Made by a program: the position numbers and the translations under genes
Assembly: GCA_945952425.1 (NCBI GenBank)
Contig: CAMFIX010000135.1
Location: 1-7,584, forward strand
Length of the DNA stretch: 7,584 bases
Reading direction: 5' to 3'
Source of the DNA: an uncultured Pseudorhodobacter sp.
Lineage (GTDB): Bacteria > Pseudomonadota > Alphaproteobacteria > Rhodobacterales > Rhodobacteraceae
Shown: one piece after another, positions 1-6,855 of the stretch
Layout of the letters: each line of letters starts with the position of its first letter
How positions within the stretch are numbered: position 1 is the stretch's first letter
The notes under the pieces: model-generated
Seen by the model: the letters and a program-made list of their open reading frames with translations, nothing else
Told to the model about the DNA's origin: nothing
Database searches by the model: none

Positions 1-2297
1 CCTTGGGGCTGTCCATCGACTGGAGCCGCGAGCTCGCGACCTGCGATCCGGAATATTACGGCCAGCAGCAGGCCATGTTCCTCGACATGATGGCGGCGGG
101 GCTGGTCTATCGCAAGGCGGCGCAGGTCAACTGGGACCCGGTCGATATGACGGTTCTGGCCAACGAGCAGGTGATCGACGGCAAGGGCTGGCGCTCGGGC
201 GCGGCGGTCGAGCGGCGCGAGCTGACGCAGTGGTTCTTCAAGATCTCCGACTATTCCAAGGAGTTGCTGAGCGCCTTGGACGGGCTGAAGGACTGGCCCG
301 AGAAGGTGCGGCTGATGCAGGCCAACTGGATCGGCCAAAGCCAGGGCCTGCAATTCGCCTTCGAAACCGTCGGCGCGCCTGACGGCTTCGAAAAGCTGGA
401 GGTCTATACCACCCGCCCCGACACTTTGAACGGCGCGGCCTTTGCGGCGATCTCGCCCGACCATCCGCTGGCCAAGGCGCTGGCGGGCGACCCGGCGGTG
501 GCCGAGTTCCTCGCCCGCTGCCGCCTGGGCGGCACGACCGCCGAGGCGCTGGAGACGGCCGAGAAGATCGGCTTTGACACCGGCTTGCGCGTGCGTCACC
601 CGCTGAACCCGGATTGGGAGCTGCCGATCTGGATCGCCAACTTCATCCTGATGGACTACGGCACCGGCGCGATCTTCGGCTGCCCGGCCCATGACGCGCG
701 CGACTTCGAATTCGCAACCAAGTATGGCCTTCCGATCAAATCGGTCTTCGTGGCCGAGGGCGGCCCCGATGCGGCGCTGGCCGAACCCTTCGTGCCGATG
801 AAATCCGAGCGCGTGCATTACATCCGCGGTTTCGCCGGTGAGGCCCTGCAGACCGGCGAGGCCGCCATTGCCGCCGCCATCGCCCATGCCGAGGCGCATG
901 GCTATGGCAAGGGCGTCACCAACTACCGCCTGCGCGACTGGGGGATTTCCCGCCAGCGCTATTGGGGCTGCCCGATCCCGGTCGTCCATTGCGAGGCCTG
1001 CGGCGTGGTGCCCGAGCGGAAAGAGAACCTGCCGGTCGAGTTGCCCTATGACGTGGCCTTCGACCGCCCCGGCAACCCCTTGGACCGCCACCCGACCTGG
1101 CGCGACTGCGCCTGCCCCGCTTGCGGCAAACCCGCCAAGCGCGAGACCGACACGATGGACACGTTCGTCGATTCGTCCTGGTATTACGCCCGCTTCACGG
1201 CGCCTCGGGCCGCCACGCCGACGGTCGCCGAGGATGTCGATTACTGGATGAACGTCGACCAGTACATCGGCGGCATCGAACACGCGATCCTGCATCTGCT
1301 TTACAGCCGCTTCTTCGCCCGGGCGATGCAGAAGACCGGCCACCTGCCGCAGAAGGCCATCGAACCCTTCAACGCGCTCTTCACGCAAGGCATGGTGACG
1401 CACGAGATCTACAAGACCACCGACGCCAACGGCCGTCCGGTCTATCACCTGCCCGAGGATGTGACGGCCCTCGCCTTGGGCGACCGCCGGATCGTCGTGC
1501 TGGGCGATGCGCCCGCCATCGACCCCGAAGACGTGGGCGATGTCGATGCGCTGATCCAGGGTCTGAACGACGAAGGCCTGCTGGTCGAGGTCATCCCCTC
1601 CGCCAAGATGTCGAAGTCCAAGAAGAACGTCGTCGATCCGATGAACATCATCGCCTCTTACGGCGCCGATACCGCGCGCTGGTTCGTCATGTCCGACAGC
1701 CCGCCCGAGCGCGACGTCGAATGGACGGCCTCCGGCGCCGATGCCGCCTTCAAGCACCTCAGCCGCGTCTGGGCGCTGTGTTCGCGGATCGGCGAGATGC
1801 CCGAGGGCCACAAGGGCGAGGGCGACGACGCGCTGATCCGCGCCATGCACAAGGCGATTGCCGAGGTGACGGCGGGGATCGAGGGCTTTGCCTTCAACAA
1901 GGCCATCGCGAAGCTTTACGAGTTCACCAACACCATCGCCCGCGCCTCGGCCTCGACCTCGGCCATGAAAGAGGCGATCCGGACGCTGGCGAAACTGATG
2001 TCGCCCATGACCCCGCATATCGCCGAGTCGATCTGGAGCTATCAGGGCGGCGCGGGGCTTTGCGTCACCGCCCCCTGGCCCAAGGCCGATCCGGCGCTGC
2101 TGGTGGACGATACCGTGACCCTGCCGATCCAGATCAACGGCAAACGGCGGGCGGAAATCAGCGTGCCCAAGGACATGCCCGCCGCCGAGGTTGAAAAGCT
2201 TGCGCTGGCGAACGAAGATGTCGTCAAATTCCTGGCCGGTCAGCCGGTCAAGAAGCTGATCGTCGTTCCGGGGCGCATCGTCAATGTGGTCATCTAG
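1..2297 (+). CDS. leuS: Leucyl-tRNA synthetase, 5'-truncated by window edge
   Basis: Class Ia synthetase that charges tRNA-Leu with leucine in the cytoplasm and hydrolyses mischarged tRNA. Numbering visible residues from base 3, the CP1 editing domain shows TTRPDT at 136-141 and GTGAIFGCPAHD at 220-231; D231 is the expected conserved editing aspartate. Cysteine pairs at 330/333 and 371/374 (with an extra C369) look like the zinc-binding insertion found in many bacterial LeuRS. The catalytic loop KMSKS is at 535-539, followed by the anticodon-binding helical region (MSPMTPHIAESIW) and the usual C-terminal end VVPGRIVNVVI. By comparison with E. coli LeuRS numbering, about 110 N-terminal residues including the HIGH motif lie upstream of the window; the TTG at base 3 is an internal codon, not the start. 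About 20 more residues precede KMSKS than I recall in E. coli. The stop overlaps the lptE start by 14 nt. Identification is secure. Confidence 0.97.
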   Translation, partial: LGLSIDWSRELATCDPEYYGQQQAMFLDMMAAGLVYRKAAQVNWDPVDMTVLANEQVIDGKGWRSGAAVERRELTQWFFKISDYSKELLSALDGLKDWPEKVRLMQANWIGQSQGLQFAFETVGAPDGFEKLEVYTTRPDTLNGAAFAAISPDHPLAKALAGDPAVAEFLARCRLGGTTAEALETAEKIGFDTGLRVRHPLNPDWELPIWIANFILMDYGTGAIFGCPAHDARDFEFATKYGLPIKSVFVAEGGPDAALAEPFVPMKSERVHYIRGFAGEALQTGEAAIAAAIAHAEAHGYGKGVTNYRLRDWGISRQRYWGCPIPVVHCEACGVVPERKENLPVELPYDVAFDRPGNPLDRHPTWRDCACPACGKPAKRETDTMDTFVDSSWYYARFTAPRAATPTVAEDVDYWMNVDQYIGGIEHAILHLLYSRFFARAMQKTGHLPQKAIEPFNALFTQGMVTHEIYKTTDANGRPVYHLPEDVTALALGDRRIVVLGDAPAIDPEDVGDVDALIQGLNDEGLLVEVIPSAKMSKSKKNVVDPMNIIASYGADTARWFVMSDSPPERDVEWTASGADAAFKHLSRVWALCSRIGEMPEGHKGEGDDALIRAMHKAIAEVTAGIEGFAFNKAIAKLYEFTNTIARASASTSAMKEAIRTLAKLMSPMTPHIAESIWSYQGGAGLCVTAPWPKADPALLVDDTVTLPIQINGKRRAEISVPKDMPAAEVEKLALANEDVVKFLAGQPVKKLIVVPGRIVNVVI

Positions 2298-2745
2298 GCG
2301 GCTTTTCCTGCTGTTGGCGCTGGCCGGCTGCGGCTTCACCCCGGCTTACGGGGTGAAAGCCCCGGCCCGCGCACTTCTGGGCCAGGTCGAGGTCGCGGCC
2401 CCCGCCAGCCGCGACGACTTCGACTTCGTGGCCGCGGTCGAGGCGCAACTCGGCCGGGCAGAGACGCCCACCTACCACCTGTCCTATACGCTCGCCCTGT
2501 CGCAAGAAGGCGCCGGGATCACCGTCGATGGCGCGACGACCCGCTACATCCTGACCGGCACCGCGACCTATACGCTGACCCAAGGCGATAGCCGGGTGAC
2601 CGGCGGCTCGGTCCAGACCTTTACCGCCTGGTCGGCGACCGGATCGACCGTCGCGGGGCTGACGGCCGAGGCCGATGCCCACCGCCGCCTGATGCAGATG
2701 CTGGCCGATCTCGTCGTCCGGCACCTGACGATGGAGATGAAATGA
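2284..2745 (+). CDS. lptE: LPS-assembly lipoprotein LptE
   Basis: Predicted outer-membrane lipoprotein of 153 residues. In the Lpt pathway LptE plugs the LptD barrel and helps insert lipopolysaccharide into the outer leaflet. The N-terminus has two arginines, a hydrophobic run (LFLLLALAG) and a lipobox LAGC with the lipidated cysteine at C16, followed by GFTPAYG, a typical LptE start. The rest is a small alpha/beta domain (residues about 30-150) with a beta-rich centre (RYILTGTATYTL) and a C-terminal helix (RRLMQMLADLVVRHL), as in alphaproteobacterial LptE. The ATG lies inside leuS, 14 nt before the end of that gene, with no strong Shine-Dalgarno; the overlap suggests coupling to leuS translation. 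The lipobox position fixes this start. The family is poorly conserved, so the call rests on lipobox, size and its position between leuS and holA, which is the familiar alphaproteobacterial order. Confidence 0.9.
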   Translation: MWSSRRLFLLLALAGCGFTPAYGVKAPARALLGQVEVAAPASRDDFDFVAAVEAQLGRAETPTYHLSYTLALSQEGAGITVDGATTRYILTGTATYTLTQGDSRVTGGSVQTFTAWSATGSTVAGLTAEADAHRRLMQMLADLVVRHLTMEMK

Positions 2746-3755
2746 AGCTCGCAGGCGCCGAGGCGCGGCGCTATTTCGCGCGCCCCGATGCGACGCGGGC
2801 GGGCCTGGTGATCTTTGGCGAAGACGCGATGCGGGTGGCGCTGAAGCGCGCCGAGGCGGTGGCGGCTTTGGCCGGGCCCGAGGCCGAGGCCGAGATGCGC
2901 CTGACGCGGATCGCCGCCGCCGACCTGCGCAAGGATGGCGCCGCTTTGCTCGATGCCGTGAAGGCGGTCGGTTTCTTCCCCGGGCCGCGCGTGGTGGTGG
3001 TCGAGGATGCGACCGACGGGCTTTCGGGCGTCATCGAGGGCGCGCTGAAAGACTGGCGCCCGGGCGATGCCCATATCGTGGTGACCGCGGGCAACCTGAC
3101 GGGCAAATCCACGCTGAAGACCATGGCCGAAAAGCGCCCCGACACGATCTGCATCGGGCTTTACGACGACCCGCCGACCCGCGAGGAAATCGCCGAGGAA
3201 CTCGCCCGCGCCGGTCTTGCCCAGGTGCCGGGCGACGCCTTGTCCGAGCTGATGACCCTGTCCCGTGTGCTGGAGCCCGGCGACTTCCGCCAGACGCTGG
3301 AGAAGATCGCGCTTTACAAGTATCGCGACACGACGCCGCTGACCCCTGCCGAAATCGCGGCCCTTGCCCCCGCCACGGTGGAAACCGAGGCCGAAGAGCT
3401 GATCGACATGGTGGCCGAGGGCCAGCTTGCCGCCATCGGCCCCTTGATGCGCCGGCTGGAGGCGCAAGGCATGGCGCCCGTCACGCTGGCGATTGCCGCG
3501 CTCCGGCATTTCCAGACCCTGCACATGATGGCGACCGACCCCGAGGGCCCCGCCCAGGGCTTCGCCCGCGCCCGGGGCTTCTTCAAGCGCCGCGAGCGCA
3601 TGATGAAACAGGCGCAAGGCTGGGGGATGCGCCAGACCGAAAAGGCGCTGGCGATCCTGGTGGAAACCGATCTGCAGCTGCGCTCCTCGACCCGCGCGCC
3701 GCTGATGGCGGTGATGGAACGCGCCCTGATCCGCATCGCGCGCAGAGAACGCTAG
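2742..3755 (+). CDS. holA: DNA polymerase III subunit delta
   Basis: Delta subunit of the clamp loader, which opens the beta sliding clamp ring and loads it onto primed DNA at the replication fork. At 337 residues it is close to the E. coli protein (343). Residues about 20-140 form the first AAA+-like domain, without an intact Walker A motif (the equivalent segment reads VIFGEDAMRVALKRAE), as expected because delta does not hydrolyse ATP. The stretch LTGKSTLKTMAEKRPDT (119-135) matches the conserved K-S-x-L-x-K region of the family. Residues about 210-337 form the helical collar domain, with VTLAIAALRHFQTLH (247-261) and the DLQLRSSTRAP region (310-320) as good family signatures. The ATG overlaps the lptE stop in an ATGA arrangement, and a GGAG sits 5 nt upstream (2733-2736) inside lptE, so re-initiation is likely. 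No frameshift or truncation is seen. Confidence 0.95.
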   Translation: MKLAGAEARRYFARPDATRAGLVIFGEDAMRVALKRAEAVAALAGPEAEAEMRLTRIAAADLRKDGAALLDAVKAVGFFPGPRVVVVEDATDGLSGVIEGALKDWRPGDAHIVVTAGNLTGKSTLKTMAEKRPDTICIGLYDDPPTREEIAEELARAGLAQVPGDALSELMTLSRVLEPGDFRQTLEKIALYKYRDTTPLTPAEIAALAPATVETEAEELIDMVAEGQLAAIGPLMRRLEAQGMAPVTLAIAALRHFQTLHMMATDPEGPAQGFARARGFFKRRERMMKQAQGWGMRQTEKALAILVETDLQLRSSTRAPLMAVMERALIRIARRER

Positions 3756-3767
3756 GGCGCGCGCCCT
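3754..3767. terminator. GC palindrome at the holA stop, possible terminator stem
   Basis: A perfect 14-base palindrome (AGGGCGCGCGCCCT) starts within the holA TAG codon. As RNA it could form a 5-bp stem with a 4-base GCGC loop. It is followed by GCCCTCTTGAG, which lacks a true uridine run, so it would be at best a weak intrinsic terminator. It could also be chance in such GC-rich DNA. Confidence 0.3.
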
Positions 3768-3814
3768 GCCCTCTTGAGTGTCAGGAAAGACCCACCGGCT
3801 GCCCCGCGCTCGAC

Positions 3815-3879
3815 GCCCCGAATTTTAGCCCCGAATTTTCGCTCCGAATTTTCGCCCCGAATTTTCGCCCCGAATTTTC
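3815..3879. repeat. Five 13-bp tandem repeats (GCCCCGAATTTTC)
   Basis: Five head-to-tail copies of a 13-base unit lie at 3815-3827, 3828-3840, 3841-3853, 3854-3866 and 3867-3879. Copies 2, 4 and 5 are identical; copy 1 ends in A instead of C and copy 3 has T at its third base. Each contains an AT-rich core (GAATTTTC) that stands out against the surrounding GC-rich DNA and is itself nearly palindromic (CGAA-TT-TTCG once the next base is counted). The array lies in the gap between the convergent genes holA and the DsbD-like gene. Its role is unknown: possibilities are transcription termination, an RNA-structure element, a protein-binding array, or neutral slippage expansion. Confidence 0.95.
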
Positions 3880-3891
3880 GCCGAAAATTCG
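3871..3891. terminator. Hairpin formed by the last repeat and an inverted copy
   Basis: The core of the fifth repeat (CGAATTTTC, 3871-3879) is followed after three bases (GCC) by its exact reverse complement (GAAAATTCG, 3883-3891), giving a 9-bp stem with a 3-base loop. The only inverted copy in the array is placed at the end next to the minus-strand stop codon at 3896-3898. Sitting between convergent genes, it could stop transcription from either side, but neither direction has a uridine tract after the stem, so it is not a textbook intrinsic terminator. Function is inferred from position and symmetry only. Confidence 0.4.
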
Positions 3892-3895
3892 CGCC

Positions 3896-4660
3896 CTACC
3901 CCGCCGGGCAGCCCTTGACCTCGACGGGCTTGCCCGCGCCCAGCACGGTCACCAGCACCCCCGACCGATCCAGCGCGAAGGGAGCCCCCTCGGGCGGCAC
4001 CAGCTCGGCCGAGCTGACCAGCCCGCCGCCCTCGACCCGGGTTTCCGACGACGAGACCCAGACCTTCGGATCGGGGGTCTCAAAAACGACGACGGGCTCC
4101 ACCCCCGTCACGCCGATCCGCGCGGTCAGCCGCAGCCCGTCCTTGATCGGCTCGACCTTGCAGGTCAGCGGCAGGCTCACCCTCTGCGGCACTTTCGCCA
4201 GGGCCGCGGAAATCTCGTCATCCGGCGCCCCCGCGCCCTCCAGCACGCCCTGCAGCTCCAGATGCGCGGGCAGGCAGATGTCGTTGCAGACGCCGAGATC
4301 CATCGCCAGCGCCACCTGCACCGGCCCCGCACCCTTGGGCGTCACCTCGACCGGCAGGACCACTCTTTCATGATAGCCCAACGAGACCATTCCGGCCGAA
4401 TCGATCACCTCGGGCTCGGGCCAGCGCACCTGCGCGGTCCCGAGGTTGCCAGAGGCCTTCCAGTCGAAGCTCGGCGGAATCCCCACATCGCCGGGCGCGC
4501 GCCAATAGGTCTTCCAGCCGGGGGCCAGCACCAGCTCCACCGCCGCCATGTAGTGACCATCCGCCATGCGCCAGCCGGGCAAGAGCCGGGCCTGCAGCAC
4601 GTCGTCCTGCGTGACGGCCAGCGCGGGGCTGGCCAGGAAGAGAAGGGCATAGCGCAACAT
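3896..4660 (-). CDS. Exported DsbD/ScsB N-terminal-like domain protein
   Basis: A 254-residue predicted periplasmic protein matching the DsbD N-terminal (DsbD-alpha/ScsB-type) domain family. Residues 1-15 (MLRYALLFLASPALA) are a short signal peptide ending in an ALA cleavage motif. GWKTYWRAPGDVGIPPSFDW (48-67) is the hallmark motif of the ScsB/DsbD-like group. C125 and C129 in GVCNDICLPA form a CxxxC pair like the ScsB-type redox cysteines; the DsbD-alpha of E. coli has wider spacing. C167 and C251 are additional cysteines. There is no membrane core and no thioredoxin domain, so this is the alpha-type domain alone. In full-length relatives the domain passes electrons to periplasmic thiol proteins or is linked to copper tolerance; the partner here is unknown. 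An in-frame TAG 12 nt upstream confines the start to ATG 4660. It converges on holA and diverges from yqgE. Confidence 0.85.
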   Translation of the reverse strand: MLRYALLFLASPALAVTQDDVLQARLLPGWRMADGHYMAAVELVLAPGWKTYWRAPGDVGIPPSFDWKASGNLGTAQVRWPEPEVIDSAGMVSLGYHERVVLPVEVTPKGAGPVQVALAMDLGVCNDICLPAHLELQGVLEGAGAPDDEISAALAKVPQRVSLPLTCKVEPIKDGLRLTARIGVTGVEPVVVFETPDPKVWVSSSETRVEGGGLVSSAELVPPEGAPFALDRSGVLVTVLGAGKPVEVKGCPAG

Positions 4661-4762
4661 TCCGCCAATCTAGTCGCCCCCATGGCCCGGCGAAAGCCAT
4701 TCCGCTTCACTTTGCAGTGCTTGGCCCTTGAGCCGGGGCGCGAGCCGCGCCATCATGGGAGA
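4661..4762. promoter_or_regulatory. Divergent intergenic spacer, presumed promoters
   Basis: This 102-base spacer separates the divergent DsbD-like and yqgE genes, so promoters for both should lie here. I found no convincing -35/-10 pair. A TAGATT at 4672-4667 (minus strand) resembles a -10 box but is too close to the start codon to use with a leader. A GGGAG at 4757-4761 lies directly before the yqgE start with only one intervening base, unusually tight for a ribosome-binding site. Confidence 0.3.
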
Positions 4763-5317
4763 ATGGACCTGACCGGCAAGATGATCGTCGCCATGCCCGC
4801 GATGGGCGATCCGCGCTTCGACCGCGCCGTGATCCTGATTTGCGCGCATTCCGACGAGGGCGCCATGGGGCTGATCGTCAACAAGCCCCTGACGGAACTC
4901 AGCTTTGCCGAGCTTCTGACCCAGCTGAAGATCGGCTCTTCTGACCGCCGCCGCGACATCAAGCTGCATTTCGGCGGTCCGGTCGAACGTGGCCGCGGTT
5001 TCGTTTTGCATTCCGCCGACTACCGCGGATCGTCGGCCACGACCCATGTGGGGGCCGCCTATGGCATGACGGCGACGCTGGACGTGCTGGAGGCGCTTGC
5101 CCGCGGTCGCGGGCCGGAACAAGCTTTCCTCGCGCTCGGCTATACCGGCTGGGGGCCCGGTCAGCTGGAGGCCGAGATCGCGCGCAACGATTGGCTGACG
5201 GGCGAGGCCTCCGACGACCTGGTCTTCGGGGCGGAGAATGCGGCGAAATGGGCGGGCGCCCTGCGCGCCATGGGCATCCCGCCGGTGGCACTCTCGCCGA
5301 CCTCCGGCCGGGCCTGA
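4763..5317 (+). CDS. yqgE: YqgE/AlgH family protein (DUF179)
   Basis: A 184-residue protein of the UPF0301/DUF179 family, a usual length for it. Recognisable blocks are MDLTGKMIVAMPAMGDPRF (1-19), HSDEGAMGLIVNKPL (29-43), LHFGGPVERGRGFVLH (68-83) and GYTGWGPGQLEAEIARNDWL (126-145), so the domain is complete from end to end. The molecular function is not established; the Pseudomonas aeruginosa homologue AlgH was linked genetically to alginate regulation. No signal peptide or membrane segment is visible, so it is probably cytoplasmic. The ATG at 4763 gives the standard family N-terminus; the reading frame stays open far upstream, but that extension is antisense to the DsbD-like gene and resembles nothing. 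The stop TGA shares one base with the start of the following flavoprotein gene (TGATG), indicating a two-gene transcription unit. Confidence 0.95.
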   Translation: MDLTGKMIVAMPAMGDPRFDRAVILICAHSDEGAMGLIVNKPLTELSFAELLTQLKIGSSDRRRDIKLHFGGPVERGRGFVLHSADYRGSSATTHVGAAYGMTATLDVLEALARGRGPEQAFLALGYTGWGPGQLEAEIARNDWLTGEASDDLVFGAENAAKWAGALRAMGIPPVALSPTSGRA

Positions 5318-6441
5318 TGCAGGCTCTGGTGATCGGGGCGGGGCCGGCCGGACTGATGGCGGCGGAGGTTCTGGCTGCGGCCGGGGTGCAGGTCGTGGTG
5401 GCCGAGGCCAAGCCCTCTCCGGCGCGGAAATTCCTGATGGCGGGCAAGTCGGGGCTGAACCTGACGAAGGACGAGGCGGATTTCGCCGCCGCCTATCGCT
5501 GCCCGCGGCTGGCGCCCATCCTGCAGGCCTTCGGGCCCGAGGCGGTCAAGGCCTGGGCGCGGGGGCTGGGGCAAGAGGTCTTCACCGGCTCGACGGGACG
5601 GGTCTTTCCGGTGGCGATGAAGGGCTCGCCCCTGCTGCGCGCCTGGCTGGGGCGGCTGGGCGGGATGGGGGTGCAGCTGCGCACGCGCTGGCGCTGGGTC
5701 GGGGGCAGCGCCTTCGACACGCCAGAGGGGCGGCAGGTGCTGCGCCCTCGCGTGACGATCCTGGCGATGGGGGGCGCCAGCTGGGCGCGGCTCGGCTCGG
5801 ACGGCGCATGGGTCCAGGCGCTGGGGCTGCCGGTCACCCCCTTTGCGCCCGCCAATTTTGGGCTGAAAGCGCTCTGGTCGCCGCATATGGAGCGACACTT
5901 CGGCCAGGCGGTGAAAGGGGTCGCCTTGTGCCTTGGCACGCAGCGCCACCGCGGAGAATTCGTGATCTCGGCCAAGGGGTTGGAAGGCGGCGGGCTCTAT
6001 GCCCTCTCGCGCGAGATCCGCGGGGGGGCCGAGGTGACCCTGGATTTCTTCCCCGACCTGGCGCCCCTGGCGCTGGAAGCCCGCCTCGCCCGGCTGAAAT
6101 CCGGGGAGACCCTGGCCAACCGGCTGCGCAAGCTCGGCCTGTCGCCCGCCGCGGCCGCCTTGGTGATGGAATGGGGCCGCGCGCTACCCCTGCCCCAGGC
6201 GCTGAAGGCGCTGCCTTTGCGCCACGACGGCCCGCGCCCCCTGGACGAGGCGATCTCGACCGCGGGGGGCCTACCCTGGGAAGCCCTGGACGACGGGCTG
6301 CAGATCAAGGCCCTGCCCGGCATCTTTGCCGCGGGCGAGATGGTGGATTGGGAGGCGCCGACCGGCGGTTACCTGCTGACCGCCTGCCTTGCCATGGGCC
6401 ATTGGGCCGGGCGTCACGCGACGCCCTTGGCCATCTCCTGA
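5317..6441 (+). CDS. PP_4765-type (BaiN/HI0933-like) flavoprotein
   Basis: A 374-residue FAD-dependent NAD(P)-type oxidoreductase of the BaiN/YhiN/HI0933 superfamily; the sequence most resembles the TIGR03862 (PP_4765) subgroup. The N-terminal Rossmann motif GAGPAG is at 7-12, with an acidic residue ending the second strand (VVVAEAK, E30). RKFLMAGKSGLNLT (37-50) corresponds to the family's RK-x2-x-TG-x-G-x-CN-x-T signature, and ILAMGGASWARLGSDG (148-163) and FAAGEMVDWEAPTGGYLL (337-354) are the other conserved FAD-binding blocks. Substrate and reaction are unknown for this subgroup. The start at ATG 5317 is set by the Rossmann motif and the TGATG overlap with yqgE; translation of the same frame upstream only reads through yqgE out of frame. 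The last 28 bases overlap the 3' end of the minus-strand GAF gene. No inserted stop or frameshift is seen. Confidence 0.92.
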   Translation: MQALVIGAGPAGLMAAEVLAAAGVQVVVAEAKPSPARKFLMAGKSGLNLTKDEADFAAAYRCPRLAPILQAFGPEAVKAWARGLGQEVFTGSTGRVFPVAMKGSPLLRAWLGRLGGMGVQLRTRWRWVGGSAFDTPEGRQVLRPRVTILAMGGASWARLGSDGAWVQALGLPVTPFAPANFGLKALWSPHMERHFGQAVKGVALCLGTQRHRGEFVISAKGLEGGGLYALSREIRGGAEVTLDFFPDLAPLALEARLARLKSGETLANRLRKLGLSPAAAALVMEWGRALPLPQALKALPLRHDGPRPLDEAISTAGGLPWEALDDGLQIKALPGIFAAGEMVDWEAPTGGYLLTACLAMGHWAGRHATPLAIS

Positions 6442-6848
6442 CACAGGGCCCCCTGCGCCGCCGCGATCCGCGCGTGATAGGCGGCAAGGCGTTCGGGGGT
6501 GAAATGGCCCTCTTCGGCCAAGAGGTTGACGGTGCCCAGAACCGGCCCATCGGCAAAGATCGGCACGTTGATGCAAGACCCCAGCCCCAGCGAGGTGATC
6601 AGCGCATGGTCGAAGAAATACTTGGCAAACTCCGGCACGGTATTGGCGACGAAGGTCTGACGCCCGCCGATGCAGAAGTCGTACCAGCCGTCCTTCGTCA
6701 GCGGCTTGGTGCCCGAGACCGGGTATTCCACCGGATGGCTGGTATAGCTGCGCCGGGCGAGCCCCGCCGCCTCGTCCTGCACGGTGACGGTGAAAAGCCT
6801 TGTGCCAAGGGCGGCACAGTCGCGGTGAAGGTCGGCATAGATCGACAT
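6414..6848 (-). CDS. Small GAF-domain protein
   Basis: A 144-residue protein that consists almost entirely of one GAF domain, a small-molecule-binding fold. The later part, SCINVPIFADGPVLGTVNLL (91-110) followed by EEGHFTPER (112-120), is the typical beta-strand core and end of a GAF domain; residues 16-75 give the earlier strands. No histidine kinase, cyclase or DNA-binding domain is attached, and there is no signal peptide. Cysteines at 11, 59, 92 and 136 do not line up as the catalytic set of free methionine-R-sulfoxide reductase, so that enzyme is unlikely. The ligand cannot be predicted. The frame is open further upstream to 7022, but ATG 6848 is preferred: it is preceded by GAGG with 5-nt spacing (minus strand 6857-6854), and the longer form would overlap the upstream gene by over 160 bases. 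It starts 7 nt after the HPP/CBS gene and probably shares its transcript. Confidence 0.85.
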   Translation of the reverse strand: MSIYADLHRDCAALGTRLFTVTVQDEAAGLARRSYTSHPVEYPVSGTKPLTKDGWYDFCIGGRQTFVANTVPEFAKYFFDHALITSLGLGSCINVPIFADGPVLGTVNLLAEEGHFTPERLAAYHARIAAAQGALCQEMAKGVA

Positions 6849-6855
6849 GGTTGCC

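Noticed and set aside
2568..3617. A 349-residue minus-strand open frame opposite lptE and holA
   Set aside because: Long antisense frames are common in GC-rich DNA. The translation is rich in Gly, Arg, His and Gln with no recognisable domain, while the plus strand encodes complete LptE and HolA.
3815..3891. CRISPR array
   Set aside because: The units are only 13 bases long and directly adjacent, without spacers, and no cas gene is nearby.
3774..4373. A 199-residue plus-strand frame starting before the repeat array
   Set aside because: Its repetitive opening (FAPNF-like units) comes from translating the 13-bp repeats, and the remainder is antisense to the DsbD-like gene.
4711..4730. Possible sigma-54 promoter on the minus strand (GG-N10-GC spacing)
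   Set aside because: Only the two dinucleotides fit; the surrounding bases differ from the TGGCAC/TTGC consensus, and such spacing occurs often by chance in GC-rich DNA.
6414..6848. Free methionine-R-sulfoxide reductase identity for the GAF protein
   Set aside because: The protein is of similar size, but its cysteines do not sit at the family's catalytic positions as judged by eye.
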